Part shown: one piece after another, positions 33,760-41,946 of the stretch
Layout: each line of letters opens with the position of its first letter
Position numbering within the stretch: position 1 is the first letter of the stretch
Assembly: GCF_024448165.1 (NCBI RefSeq)
Contig: NZ_JAMOLN010000011.1
Location: forward strand, 1 to 64,000
Direction of reading: 5' to 3'
DNA from: Streptomyces longispororuber
GTDB taxonomy: Bacteria > Actinomycetota > Actinomycetes > Streptomycetales > Streptomycetaceae
Length of the DNA: 64,000 nucleotides
Program-made: the position numbers and the translations under genes
Notes under the pieces: generated by a model
Databases searched by the model: none
Told to the model about the DNA's origin: nothing
What the model saw: only the letters and a program-made list of their open reading frames with translations

Positions 33760-35259
33760 ATGGCCCAGTGGACTTCGGCGATCGGCTCGGCGCAGCTGGC
33801 CCGCCTGCTCACCTCGCAGCAGCCGCGCCCCGCGGGCCCCGGCACTCGCCGCCCGCCCGCCTACCGCGCGCTCGCCGACGGCATCCGGCTGCTCGTGCTG
33901 GAGGGTCGCGTCCCGGTGGCCACCCGGCTGCCCGCCGAGCGGGAACTCGCCCAGGCGCTCTCGGTGAGCCGCACCACCGTCGCCGCCGCCTACGAGGCGC
34001 TGCGCGGCGAGGGGTTCCTGGAGTCCCGCAGGGGAGCGGGCAGTTGGACCGCCGTGCCGGCCGGGAACCCGCTGCCGGCCCGCGGCCTCGAACCGCTGCC
34101 CCCCGAGGCCCTCGGCTCGATGATCGACCTGGGCACCGCGGCCCTGCCCGCCCCCGAACCCTGGCTGACCCGTGCCGTCCAGGGCGCCCTGGAGGAACTG
34201 CCGCCGTACGCCCACACGCACGGCGACTACCCGGCGGGCCTGCCCGCGCTGCGCACGATGATCGCCGAGCGCTACACCGCCCACGGCATCCCCACCATGC
34301 CTGAACAGATCATGGTCACGACCGGCGCGATGGGAGCCATCGACGCGATCTGTCACCTCTTCGCGGGCCGCGGCGAGCGGGTCGCCGTCGAATCGCCCAG
34401 CTACGCCAACATCCTCCAGCTGATGCGCGAGGCCGGTCTGCGGCTCGTCCCGGTCGCGATGGCCGACGGCCTGGGCGCCTGGGACCTCGACCGCTGGCGG
34501 CAGGTCCTGCGGGACGCCGCGCCCCGGCTCGCGTACGTCGTCGCCGACTTCCACAATCCGACCGGGGCGCTCGCCGACGAGGAGCAGCGCCGTTCGCTGG
34601 TGGACGCGGCGCGCTCGGCCGGCACCGTGCTCGTCGTCGACGAGACCATGACCGAGCTGCACTTCGACCGGGACCTCGCGATGCCGCGCCGCGTCTGCGC
34701 CTTCGACCCGGCGGGCTCCACGGTCATCACCGTGGGCTCGGCCAGCAAGGCGTTCTGGGCGGGGATGCGGATCGGCTGGGTGCGGGCCGCGCCCGACGTG
34801 ATCCGCAGCCTCGTCGCCGCGCGCGCCTACGCGGACCTCGGCACCCCGGTCCTGGAACAGCTCGCCGTCAACTGGCTGCTCAACTCGGGGGGCTGGGAGC
34901 AGGCCGTGGAGCTGCGCCGGGGGCAGGCGCGGGAGAACCGGGACGCCCTGGTGACGGCGGTGCGCCGGGAGCTTCCCGAGTGGGAGTTCGACGTCCCCGA
35001 AGGCGGACTCACCCTGTGGGTCAAGGCCGGCGGGCTGTCCGGCTCACGGCTCGCCGAGGTGGGCGAGCGGGTCGGGGTGCGCGTCCCGTCCGGTCCCCGG
35101 TTCGGCGTCGACGGCGCCTTCGAGGGGTACGTGCGACTGCCGTTCACGGTGGGCGGCGCGGTCGCCGACGAGGCGGCGGCCCGGCTCGCGGCGGCGGCCC
35201 GGCTGGTGCGCGACGGCCAGGGTGCGGGCGGGGACGTGCCGCGCACCCTGATCGCCTGA
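33760..35259 (+). CDS. MocR/GntR-type regulator with aminotransferase domain (YczR-like)
   Basis: A 499-residue MocR protein: GntR winged helix about 30-100 (RVPVATRLPAERELAQALSVSRTTVAAAYEALRGEGFLESRRGAG), then a fold-type I aminotransferase domain about 120-490, with the PLP lysine expected in VGSASKAFWAGMRIGW and the PLP-phenol Asp in VADFHNPTGALAD / VVDETMTEL. It probably binds PLP and an amino ligand and works as a regulator, not an enzyme. The ATG at 33760 is used; an ATG 66 bp upstream in frame is less likely. It is divergent from yczE (59-bp gap), its likely target. Confidence 0.9.
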   Translation: MAQWTSAIGSAQLARLLTSQQPRPAGPGTRRPPAYRALADGIRLLVLEGRVPVATRLPAERELAQALSVSRTTVAAAYEALRGEGFLESRRGAGSWTAVPAGNPLPARGLEPLPPEALGSMIDLGTAALPAPEPWLTRAVQGALEELPPYAHTHGDYPAGLPALRTMIAERYTAHGIPTMPEQIMVTTGAMGAIDAICHLFAGRGERVAVESPSYANILQLMREAGLRLVPVAMADGLGAWDLDRWRQVLRDAAPRLAYVVADFHNPTGALADEEQRRSLVDAARSAGTVLVVDETMTELHFDRDLAMPRRVCAFDPAGSTVITVGSASKAFWAGMRIGWVRAAPDVIRSLVAARAYADLGTPVLEQLAVNWLLNSGGWEQAVELRRGQARENRDALVTAVRRELPEWEFDVPEGGLTLWVKAGGLSGSRLAEVGERVGVRVPSGPRFGVDGAFEGYVRLPFTVGGAVADEAAARLAAAARLVRDGQGAGGDVPRTLIA

Positions 35260-35296
35260 CGCCCTTCGGGCGACGACGGGAGTCTGACGACAGGCT

Positions 35297-36907
35297 CTAG
35301 CGCTCCGCGAGCGCCTCGGCCTCGTCGGGGACCGACTCGACGGCCGCGTCTCCGTCCGCGCTGTCGGTGCTGCCCTTGCTCTCCGTGCTGTCGGCGGGTG
35401 CCACGCGCTGCGGCAGCAGTGCGGTGACCGCCCGGCGGTGCACCTCGCTCGTCGCCTCGTCGTACGGGTCCGGGGTGGCCGGCACCTGGAGCCGGTGGAC
35501 GGGGCCCGAGCCGAGCCGGGCGTAGCCGCGGCCCGGGGGGACGTCGGCGGCCGGGGTCGTCTGCGGCTGGGTGCCGAGGACGTCCATCAACTCGTCGGGG
35601 GTCGCCGGACCGAGCACCACGCGCGCGCGGGTGTGCTGTCGCACCGGGTCGATCAGGGCGTCGAGGCTGTCGAACTGCTCCGCCACGACGACGGTCACGC
35701 CCGCCGCCCTGCCGTGCCGCAGCGGCACCTGGAGCAGCGTCTGCGGGTCCTGGCGGCCGTCCGCCGCCGCGAGGTGACCCAGGGCGCTCGGGCGGTCCAG
35801 CAGGATCCACAGCGGGCGCTTGATGTCGTCCGGGGTCGGATGCCCGGCCTGACGTGCCCGGTTCGCCGCGATGAGACGCCGCTCCGTCTCGTGCGCGGCC
35901 CATTCGAGACTGGCGAGCGCGCCCGCGAGGCCGCACTCCACGGCGAGGACGCCGTCGCGCCCGACCAGGCACGCGTAGTCGCCCGTGCCGCTGCCCTCGA
36001 TGACCAGCACGTCGCCGTGCTGCAGCGCCTGGAGGGCGATGGAGCGCATGAGGGACGTCGTGCCGCTGCCGGGCTGGCCGACCGCGAGGAGGTGGGGCTC
36101 GGTGGAGCGGACGCCGGTGCGCCAGACGACCGGCGGCACGTCGCGCTGCTCGTCGCCGTCCATGACGGGCAGCGTGCGCTGGACGCCGGTGCCGTCGGTG
36201 AAGCCGAGCACGGTCTCGCCGGGGGCCGTGACGAAGCGCTGGGCGGCGACGTCGGTGGGGAGGGGGTCGAGGACGTTCACCGTGAGGTGGTTGGCCTCCT
36301 CGTCCCACACGAACTGGTACTCGCGCCCGCGGCCGAGCTTCGCGTGCAGCAGCTGCTCGATCCGGGCGCGGGATCCGGCCTCGCCGTCGGTGAAGTAGGC
36401 GGGGTAGCGGATCGCGAGCCGGTCGAAGCGGCCGTCGCCGTCGAAGTCGTAGGTCTCGAACGCCTTCTCCCACTCGCCGCCGTGGGCATACAGGGGACTG
36501 GGGTCCTCGGCGACGGAGAAGTAGGGCACGAGCGCTTCGTAGAGCGACGACAGCCGCTGGACCTGCGACTCGTCGGGGCCGGTCTGCACCGGCTGCTTGG
36601 GGTCGCGTCCCTTCCACGCGGCCGCTGCCATCAGGGAGATGAGCGCCAGCAGCGGCCCGTACGGAATGAACACCACGACCAGGACCACGGCGGCCACCAG
36701 GAACAGCAGCGGTCCGCGCCGGTCCTTGGGGGTGTCCGCCCACTTGCGCCGCCCGGCGGATGCCAGCCGGCGCAGTCCACGAGTGATCGTGATGAGGGGA
36801 TGGAGGACGTCGGTGGCGCCGTCGGCTGCCGTCCGTGCCATTTCCCGGCTCCGGGCGATCGAGGCGCTGCCGTTGCTCAGAATGCGGGGGAGAGGGCGCC
36901 TGGCCAC
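35297..36907 (-). CDS. sffA: SffA-like SpoIIIE/FtsK-family sporulation septum protein
   Basis: A 536-residue protein. One hydrophobic hairpin (about 66-97) anchors it, followed by a soluble region and a SpoIIIE/FtsK-like P-loop domain (about 230-470). The pairing with a 64-residue SmeA-like membrane protein directly upstream, and the rbpA/ppm1 neighbourhood, match S. coelicolor smeA-sffA, a sporulation locus whose SffA goes to septa through SmeA. The Walker A position reads GQPGSGTTS (277-285), lacking the usual lysine, and the Walker B candidate WILLDRPS (367-374) has Arg instead of Glu. ATP hydrolysis therefore looks doubtful. The tail is Ser/Thr/Asp-rich. Confidence 0.85.
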   Translation of the reverse strand: MARRPLPRILSNGSASIARSREMARTAADGATDVLHPLITITRGLRRLASAGRRKWADTPKDRRGPLLFLVAAVVLVVVFIPYGPLLALISLMAAAAWKGRDPKQPVQTGPDESQVQRLSSLYEALVPYFSVAEDPSPLYAHGGEWEKAFETYDFDGDGRFDRLAIRYPAYFTDGEAGSRARIEQLLHAKLGRGREYQFVWDEEANHLTVNVLDPLPTDVAAQRFVTAPGETVLGFTDGTGVQRTLPVMDGDEQRDVPPVVWRTGVRSTEPHLLAVGQPGSGTTSLMRSIALQALQHGDVLVIEGSGTGDYACLVGRDGVLAVECGLAGALASLEWAAHETERRLIAANRARQAGHPTPDDIKRPLWILLDRPSALGHLAAADGRQDPQTLLQVPLRHGRAAGVTVVVAEQFDSLDALIDPVRQHTRARVVLGPATPDELMDVLGTQPQTTPAADVPPGRGYARLGSGPVHRLQVPATPDPYDEATSEVHRRAVTALLPQRVAPADSTESKGSTDSADGDAAVESVPDEAEALAER

Positions 36908-36944
36908 GTCGGTCTCCTGAAGGTGTGTGCGGGTGGGTGGGCCG

Positions 36945-37139
36945 TCAGAACTTGATCCCGCCGAGCAGGCTGGCGAGGCTCGCGCCGCCTGCCTTGATGC
37001 TCGGGGCGATGGCCGTGCCCGCCAGGTAGAAGCCGAAGAGGGCGCAGACCAGTGCGTGCGAGGCCTTCAGGCCGTCCTTGCGGAAGAACAGGAAGACGAT
37101 GATGCCGAGCAGCACGACGCCCGAGATGGACAGGATCAT
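36945..37139 (-). CDS. smeA: SmeA-like small sporulation membrane protein
   Basis: A 64-residue protein made of two transmembrane helices (about 3-20 and 27-47) joined by a short basic loop FFRKDGLKASHA, with a Gly/Ala-rich tail. Length and position (37 bp before an FtsK-like gene) agree with SmeA, which targets SffA to sporulation septa. The ATG at 37139 follows AGGAGAACC. The 281-bp gap upstream, shared with the divergent ankyrin gene, contains an unusually AT-rich stretch (about 37195-37250, including TATAGATA and a T6 run) that probably holds the developmental promoter. A GTAT-CT-ATAC inverted repeat near 37197-37206 may be an operator. Confidence 0.85.
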   Translation of the reverse strand: MILSISGVVLLGIIVFLFFRKDGLKASHALVCALFGFYLAGTAIAPSIKAGGASLASLLGGIKF

Positions 37140-37420
37140 GAGGGTTCTCCTGGTTGATGGGGACAGTCACCATGAGTTCTTCCAGGCTCACAGCATGTAT
37201 CTATACGACAAAAGGTGCAAATGGGTGGTTTTTTAAGTAATTCACCCGATCGGCAGGTAGCTGGTGAGCCACCCGAGCGTGCTGCCGGACGGTCGTCCGC
37301 ACTGTTGGTGATCTTTGCCTCGCCGGGGGCGCGTCATGTGCTCGGGCGGGCAGTACTCTGTCGATTCACTCGTACGGCTGCACCGCCGTACCGGCACGGA
37401 TGTGAAAGGCGGTTCGACCG

Positions 37421-37813
37421 ATGAGCGAAGCCCCCGACCCGGAGGTCGTGGAGCTGGCCACGAAGATCTTCGATCTCGCCCGGCGCGGCGAGACGGAGGC
37501 GCTCGCGGGGTACGTGGACGCGGGCGTTCCGGCCGACCTCACGAACGACCGGGGCGACACGCTCGTCATGCTCGCCGCCTATCACGGGCACGCGGAGACC
37601 GTGGGTGCCCTGCTGGCCCGTGGCGCCGACGTGAACCGGGCCAACGACCGGGGCCAGACCCCGCTCGCCGGGGCCGTCTTCAAGGGCGAGGACACCGTGA
37701 TCCGGACCCTGCTCGACGGCGGCGCCGATCCGGCCGGGGGGACGCCTTCCGCGGTCGACACGGCCCGGATGTTCGGCAAGGCAGAGCTGCTGGAGCTCTT
37801 CGGAGCCTCCTGA
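37421..37813 (+). CDS. Ankyrin-repeat protein
   Basis: A 130-residue soluble protein made of about three ankyrin repeats (DRGDTLVMLAAYHGHAETVGALLARGADVNRANDRGQTPLAGAVFKGEDTVIRTLLDGGADP). There is no signal peptide. It probably mediates protein contacts; in other bacteria small ankyrin proteins of this type accompany catalases or other stress enzymes, but none is adjacent. The ATG at 37421 is taken for the MSEAPDPEVVEL start. It is divergent from smeA-sffA, sharing the intergenic control region. Confidence 0.88.
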   Translation: MSEAPDPEVVELATKIFDLARRGETEALAGYVDAGVPADLTNDRGDTLVMLAAYHGHAETVGALLARGADVNRANDRGQTPLAGAVFKGEDTVIRTLLDGGADPAGGTPSAVDTARMFGKAELLELFGAS

Positions 37814-37987
37814 GGCACCGGTTCTGACCAGGCAAAACGGGGGTGCAGGAAATGTGGTCGCGGCGGGCAGAACCGCTGGGTCATGATGACGGCGTGATTT
37901 ACGGACGCGATGGCGGGGCAGGTGGTGCCCACGTGCCGCGCGGGCCGTGAACGGCCCGGATTCGGGCCTTGGACGAGAGGCAGAGAG

Positions 37988-38047
37988 ATGGTCTACAGCA
38001 AGCAAGAGACGGCGGGCGCTCCGACGTGTTGTCGCGTGGCCAGGTAG
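37988..38047 (+). CDS. Short upstream ORF (19 codons) with Cys-Cys, possible leader peptide
   Basis: ATG at 37988 opens MVYSKQETAGAPTCCRVAR, ending with TAG 46 bases before the HEAT-like gene. A purine-rich GAGAGGCAGAGAG precedes it. Adjacent cysteine codons near the end are typical of actinobacterial attenuator peptides that sense cysteine supply. Just upstream, CGGGCCGT / ACGGCCCG / CGGGCC (37941-37968) can form two mutually exclusive stems. It is too short to prove coding from composition. Confidence 0.5.
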   Translation: MVYSKQETAGAPTCCRVAR

Positions 38048-38093
38048 TTGCAGGTTCCCGGTTGCGTCGACGCTTGATGTGAGGCTGTTTCCC

Positions 38094-39512
38094 ATGTTCG
38101 AACCGGTCATAGCGCCCAGCGGTACGCTGCTCGGCCTGCTGCAGAGGGGCCGCGGCGACGGCACGCTGCACGCGCTGACGGCACCGCGGGACGAGGCGCT
38201 CGCGGCTCTCAATCACTGTGTGCTGAGCGACCCCCGCCACGACTGGCAGGTGGAGAACCGCTCCCTTTACTACGCCCGCCTCTACCTCGACCTCCATGGA
38301 GAGCTCGGGGAGATCGAGCGGCACCTCTTCGATCCCGACGACCTCGTCGACACCGACGAGTGCCGGACGGGCCTCGCGCTCTCGGTGCTCGGCCACCTCG
38401 CCTCGTACGGCAGGCGGGACGCCCTGGAGCTGCTGCGCAGGTACGCGGCCTTCGGCGGGTCCTGGGCCTGGGCCCTGGACGAGCTGGCGCTGCGCGACGA
38501 CGACGCGGGCCTGCGGGCCCTCGCCGAGCCGATCCTCGCCAGATTCCCGGCCGACGCCGAGGGCACCGCCGAGCTCGCCGCCGCCGTGCGCGACGCGTTC
38601 GAGCCACGACCCTGGCGGCTGTGGGCCGAGGATCCGCGCCCCCAGGTCGGCGCACGCGTGCGTGCCGCCCAGGAGACCGGCTCGTTCGACCGCTGGCAGC
38701 GGCAGATGCGACCGTCGGGCCCGCGGCCCGAATGGAGCGTCCAGGCGGTCTTCGACTGGGCGCAGGAGGGCTTCGACCGCGGAGCCGCCCTGTACGTCCC
38801 GGCCGCCCGCTGTCTGACCGCCGTGGCCGGTCCCGAGGACCGCGCCGAGATCGTCCGGGCCGCACGCGAGGGCACGGACGGCGCGCGCTGCACCGCGCTG
38901 CGCTATCTCGCCGATGCCCACGACCCCGACGTACTGGATCTCATCGAGGCCGCCGTGGAGGCCACGTCCCGCACCGTCGTGGACGCCGCCGTCGACTGCT
39001 TCGAGCGGATGCGCAGCGTCGCCACCGTGACCCGCGCCCGCCGCTGGGCGCACCGGCCCGACGCGCTCGGCGCCGCGGCGGGACGCATGCTCGCCTGCCG
39101 GGGCGGCGCCCAGGACGGCGAACTCGTGCTCTGGGCCCTCAGGGAGGCCGTCCGCGGCGACGGCCCCGACGCCGCCACCCTCTGGCCCCTCGTCGACGGG
39201 GCCGGGCGGCTCGGCATCGCCTCCGCCGCCCCCGTGCTGCGGCACGTCTACCGCGAGACCGCGTCATCGCACCTGCGCGGGCACGCCGCCCGCGCCCTCG
39301 CGGCCACGGACCCCTCCTTCGCCGCCGGATTCGCCGTCGAGTGCCTGTGGGACTGCGAGGAGTCCACCCGCGAGATCGCCGCACGGCACGCCGAGACCGG
39401 CGACGCGCGCGTGGTGGACCAGCTGCGGCGGCTCGCCGCCGACCCGGCCGAGGAGGCCGAGGTGCAGACCGCGGTACGCAGCCGGATCGGTCCTGACGCC
39501 CCCGCCTTGTGA
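38094..39512 (+). CDS. HEAT-like repeat protein
   Basis: A 472-residue helical protein. From about residue 90 onward it reads as pairs of amphipathic helices of HEAT/Armadillo type (for example DALELLRRYAAFGGSWAWALDELALRDDDAGLRALAEPIL and SSHLRGHAARALAATDPSFAAGFAVECLWDCEESTREIAARHA). There is no signal or membrane segment. The ATG at 38094 (MFEPVIAPSGTLLGLLQ) is preferred; the frame is open 49 codons further, but that region overlaps the short Cys-Cys ORF. Function unknown, probably a scaffold. A 15-bp terminator hairpin follows. Confidence 0.8.
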   Translation: MFEPVIAPSGTLLGLLQRGRGDGTLHALTAPRDEALAALNHCVLSDPRHDWQVENRSLYYARLYLDLHGELGEIERHLFDPDDLVDTDECRTGLALSVLGHLASYGRRDALELLRRYAAFGGSWAWALDELALRDDDAGLRALAEPILARFPADAEGTAELAAAVRDAFEPRPWRLWAEDPRPQVGARVRAAQETGSFDRWQRQMRPSGPRPEWSVQAVFDWAQEGFDRGAALYVPAARCLTAVAGPEDRAEIVRAAREGTDGARCTALRYLADAHDPDVLDLIEAAVEATSRTVVDAAVDCFERMRSVATVTRARRWAHRPDALGAAAGRMLACRGGAQDGELVLWALREAVRGDGPDAATLWPLVDGAGRLGIASAAPVLRHVYRETASSHLRGHAARALAATDPSFAAGFAVECLWDCEESTREIAARHAETGDARVVDQLRRLAADPAEEAEVQTAVRSRIGPDAPAL

Positions 39513-39524
39513 CCGGCTGATGTA

Positions 39525-39560
39525 CGGGAGGCGGCCCCTTCACGGAGGGGCCGCCTCCCG
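39525..39560 (+). terminator. 15-bp hairpin terminator
   Basis: CGGGAGGCGGCCCCT (39525-39539) pairs with AGGGGCCGCCTCCCG (39546-39560), loop TCACGG, followed by CTGTTT. It ends the HEAT-like gene. Confidence 0.9.
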
Positions 39561-39673
39561 CTGTTTCCCGCAGTTCTCCGGGCTTTTGTGGGGTGGCTGA
39601 AACTCACGGGACGTTCCTCGGCAGGAAAGATCGACGTTGACGTGGGCACGTCCGGCGCGGCGAGAACACCCCT

Positions 39674-40798
39674 ATGCGAGTCGTCATCGTGACCGAGTCC
39701 TTCCCGCCCGACATCAACGGTGTGGCGCACTGCGCCCTGCAGACCGCACGGCACCTGGCCGCCCGCGGTCACGACCCCCTCGTCGTCGCCCCGGCCACCG
39801 CCGCCGGGCCCGAGGCGGACGCCGGAGCCCCGTGCCCGGTGGTCCGCGTCCCGTCCCTGCCGCTGCCCGGCTACCCGCAGGTGCGGGTGGCGCTGCCCAG
39901 CCGCCGCGTCGCCCAGGCCGTGGCCGCGCACCGCGCCGAACTCGTCCACCTGGCCAGCCCGTTCGTGCTCGGCGTGCGCGGCATGGCCGCCGCGGCCCGG
40001 CACCACGTCCCCGCCGTGGCCGTCTACCAGACCGACCTCGCCGGATACGCCCGGACGTACGTGGGCGCGGGCGAGGCGGCGGCCTGGCGGCGGATCCGGA
40101 GCGTGCACACCGCCGCCGACCGGACCCTCGCACCGTCCACCGTGGCCCAGCGGGACCTGGAGGCGCACGGGGTGCCCCGGGTCCGGCTGTGGCCGCGCGG
40201 CGTGGACGCCGTCCGGTTCCGGCCGGAGCGGCGGGACGACCTGCTCCGGGCCGAGCTCGCGCCCGGCGGGGAACTGCTCGTCGGATACGTGGGGCGGCTC
40301 GCGCCCGAGAAGCAGGTCGAACTGCTGGCCGGCGCCTGCGGCCTTCGGGGCGTGCGGCTCGTCGTGGTCGGCGACGGCCCGAGCGAGGCGTCCCTGCGGG
40401 GCGCGCTGCCCGGCGCCCGGTTCCTCGGCCGGCGCACCGGCGACGAACTGGCCCGGATCTTCGCCTCGTTGGACGTGTTCGTGCACACCGGGCCCTTCGA
40501 GACCTTCTGCCAGACCGTGCAGGAGGCCATGGCCAGCGGGGTGCCGGTGATCGCCCCGGCGGCCGGCGGGCCGCTCGACCTCGTCGACCACGGCAGGACC
40601 GGGCTGCTCGTGCCGCCCGGCGACGCGGACGCGGTACGGGACGCCGTGTGGGCGCTGGCCGCCGATCCCGGGCTGCGGGCCGCCTACGGCGCCGCGGGGC
40701 GCGCCGCGGTGGCGGGACGCACCTGGGAGGCCGTGGGGGACCAGCTCGTCGAGCACTACGCCGAGGTGCTGTACGCGCGGACGGCGGTGGCGGCATGA
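39674..40798 (+). CDS. GT4 glycosyltransferase, alpha-mannosyltransferase-like (MgtA-like)
   Basis: A 374-residue GT-B enzyme. The N-terminal RVVIVTESFPPDINGVAHCALQTARHLAARGHDP is typical of GDP-mannose-dependent mannosyltransferases related to mycobacterial MgtA/PimC. The C-lobe carries YVGRLAPEKQVELLAGA and the EX7E motif in FETFCQTVQEAMASG. No signal; it acts at the cytosolic face. It is translationally coupled (ATGA) to a second GT4 gene and then to an SGNH hydrolase gene, so the three probably build or tailor one glycolipid. Sugar and acceptor are inferred only from sequence resemblance. Confidence 0.85.
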   Translation: MRVVIVTESFPPDINGVAHCALQTARHLAARGHDPLVVAPATAAGPEADAGAPCPVVRVPSLPLPGYPQVRVALPSRRVAQAVAAHRAELVHLASPFVLGVRGMAAAARHHVPAVAVYQTDLAGYARTYVGAGEAAAWRRIRSVHTAADRTLAPSTVAQRDLEAHGVPRVRLWPRGVDAVRFRPERRDDLLRAELAPGGELLVGYVGRLAPEKQVELLAGACGLRGVRLVVVGDGPSEASLRGALPGARFLGRRTGDELARIFASLDVFVHTGPFETFCQTVQEAMASGVPVIAPAAGGPLDLVDHGRTGLLVPPGDADAVRDAVWALAADPGLRAAYGAAGRAAVAGRTWEAVGDQLVEHYAEVLYARTAVAA

Positions 40799-41946
40799 GC
40801 GGGGCGCTGCGGATCGTACGGCTCGCCAACTTCGTCGCACCGGCCTCCGGCGGACTGCGCACCGCGCTGCGGGAATTGGGGGCCGGCTACCGGGCGGCCG
40901 GGCACGCGCCCGTGCTGATCGTGCCGGGGGAGCGCTTCTCCGACGAGTGGCGGGCGCAGGGGCGGGTCATCACCCTGCCGGGCGCGCCGCTGCCCGCGAC
41001 CGGCGGCTATCGGGTGCTGACCGAACGGCGGCGGGTGGCCCGCCTGCTGGAGGAGCTGAGGCCCGACCGTCTCGAGGTGTCCGACCGGACGACCCTGCGC
41101 TGGACCGGCGAGTGGGCGCGGCGCGCACGGGTGCCCGCCGTGATGGTGTCGCACGAGACGGCGCACGGCGTGCTGCGCACCTGGGGCATGCCCGAGCGGG
41201 CGGCGCGCCGGGCCGCCGATGTGCTCAACGCCCGCACCGCGCACGCCTACGCGCGCGTGGTGTGCACCACCGAGTGGGCGGAGCGGGAGTTCGTGCGGAT
41301 CGGCGCCCGCAACGTGGTCCGCGCTCCGCTCGGCGTCGACCTGAAGCGCTGCCGTCCCGAGCTCGCCGACGAGCGGGTCCGCGCACGGCACGCGCGCGTG
41401 GACGAGGTCCTGCTCGCCATGTGCACCCGGCTCTCCGTGGAGAAGAGGCCGGGCACGGGCCTCGACGCGGTGGCGGAGCTGCGCCGGCAGGGCGTGCCGG
41501 CCCGGCTCGTCGTGGCCGGGGACGGACCCCTGCGGGCGCGGCTCGAACAGCGGGCCCGGGCCCGGCGGCTGCCGGTCACCTTCCTCGGGCACGTCGCCGA
41601 CCGGGACGCCCTCGCCGCGCTGCAGGCCACGGCCGACGTGTGTCTGGCGCCCGGACCCGCCGAGACGTTCGGGCTCGCCGCGCTGGAGGCCCTCGCCTGC
41701 GGGACGCCGGCCGTCGTCAGCGCCTCGTCGGCGCTGCCGGAGGTGGTCGGCGCGGCCGGGGCCGTGGCCGGGGACAACGGCGCGGCGTTCGCGGCCGCCG
41801 TGCGCGAGGTGCTCGCGCGGCCCGTGCGACAACGGCGGGAAGCGGCACGCGCGCGTGCCGAGTGCTTCGGATGGGACGCCGCGGTGCGCGCCTTCCTGGC
41901 CGCGCACGACGCTCCGGTGCGCGTGCACGAGAGGGACGCGACATGA
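40795..41946 (+). CDS. GT4 glycosyltransferase
   Basis: A 383-residue GT-B enzyme, distinct from its upstream neighbour. N-lobe: RIVRLANFVAPASGGLRTALRELGAGYRAAGH. C-lobe: RLSVEKRPGTGLDAVAELRRQG and AETFGLAALEALACGTP, containing the EX7E motif. The ATG overlaps the stop of the first GT gene, and its own stop overlaps the SGNH gene start (ATGA both times), a strictly coupled trio. Likely a mannosyl- or similar hexosyltransferase adding a second residue. The exact activity is not readable. Confidence 0.83.
   Translation: MSGALRIVRLANFVAPASGGLRTALRELGAGYRAAGHAPVLIVPGERFSDEWRAQGRVITLPGAPLPATGGYRVLTERRRVARLLEELRPDRLEVSDRTTLRWTGEWARRARVPAVMVSHETAHGVLRTWGMPERAARRAADVLNARTAHAYARVVCTTEWAEREFVRIGARNVVRAPLGVDLKRCRPELADERVRARHARVDEVLLAMCTRLSVEKRPGTGLDAVAELRRQGVPARLVVAGDGPLRARLEQRARARRLPVTFLGHVADRDALAALQATADVCLAPGPAETFGLAALEALACGTPAVVSASSALPEVVGAAGAVAGDNGAAFAAAVREVLARPVRQRREAARARAECFGWDAAVRAFLAAHDAPVRVHERDAT

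Noticed and set aside
36877..37191. 104-codon minus-strand frame beginning MSLEELMVTV
   Set aside because: It covers smeA in another frame, and smeA has the better RBS, membrane helices and a known pairing with sffA.
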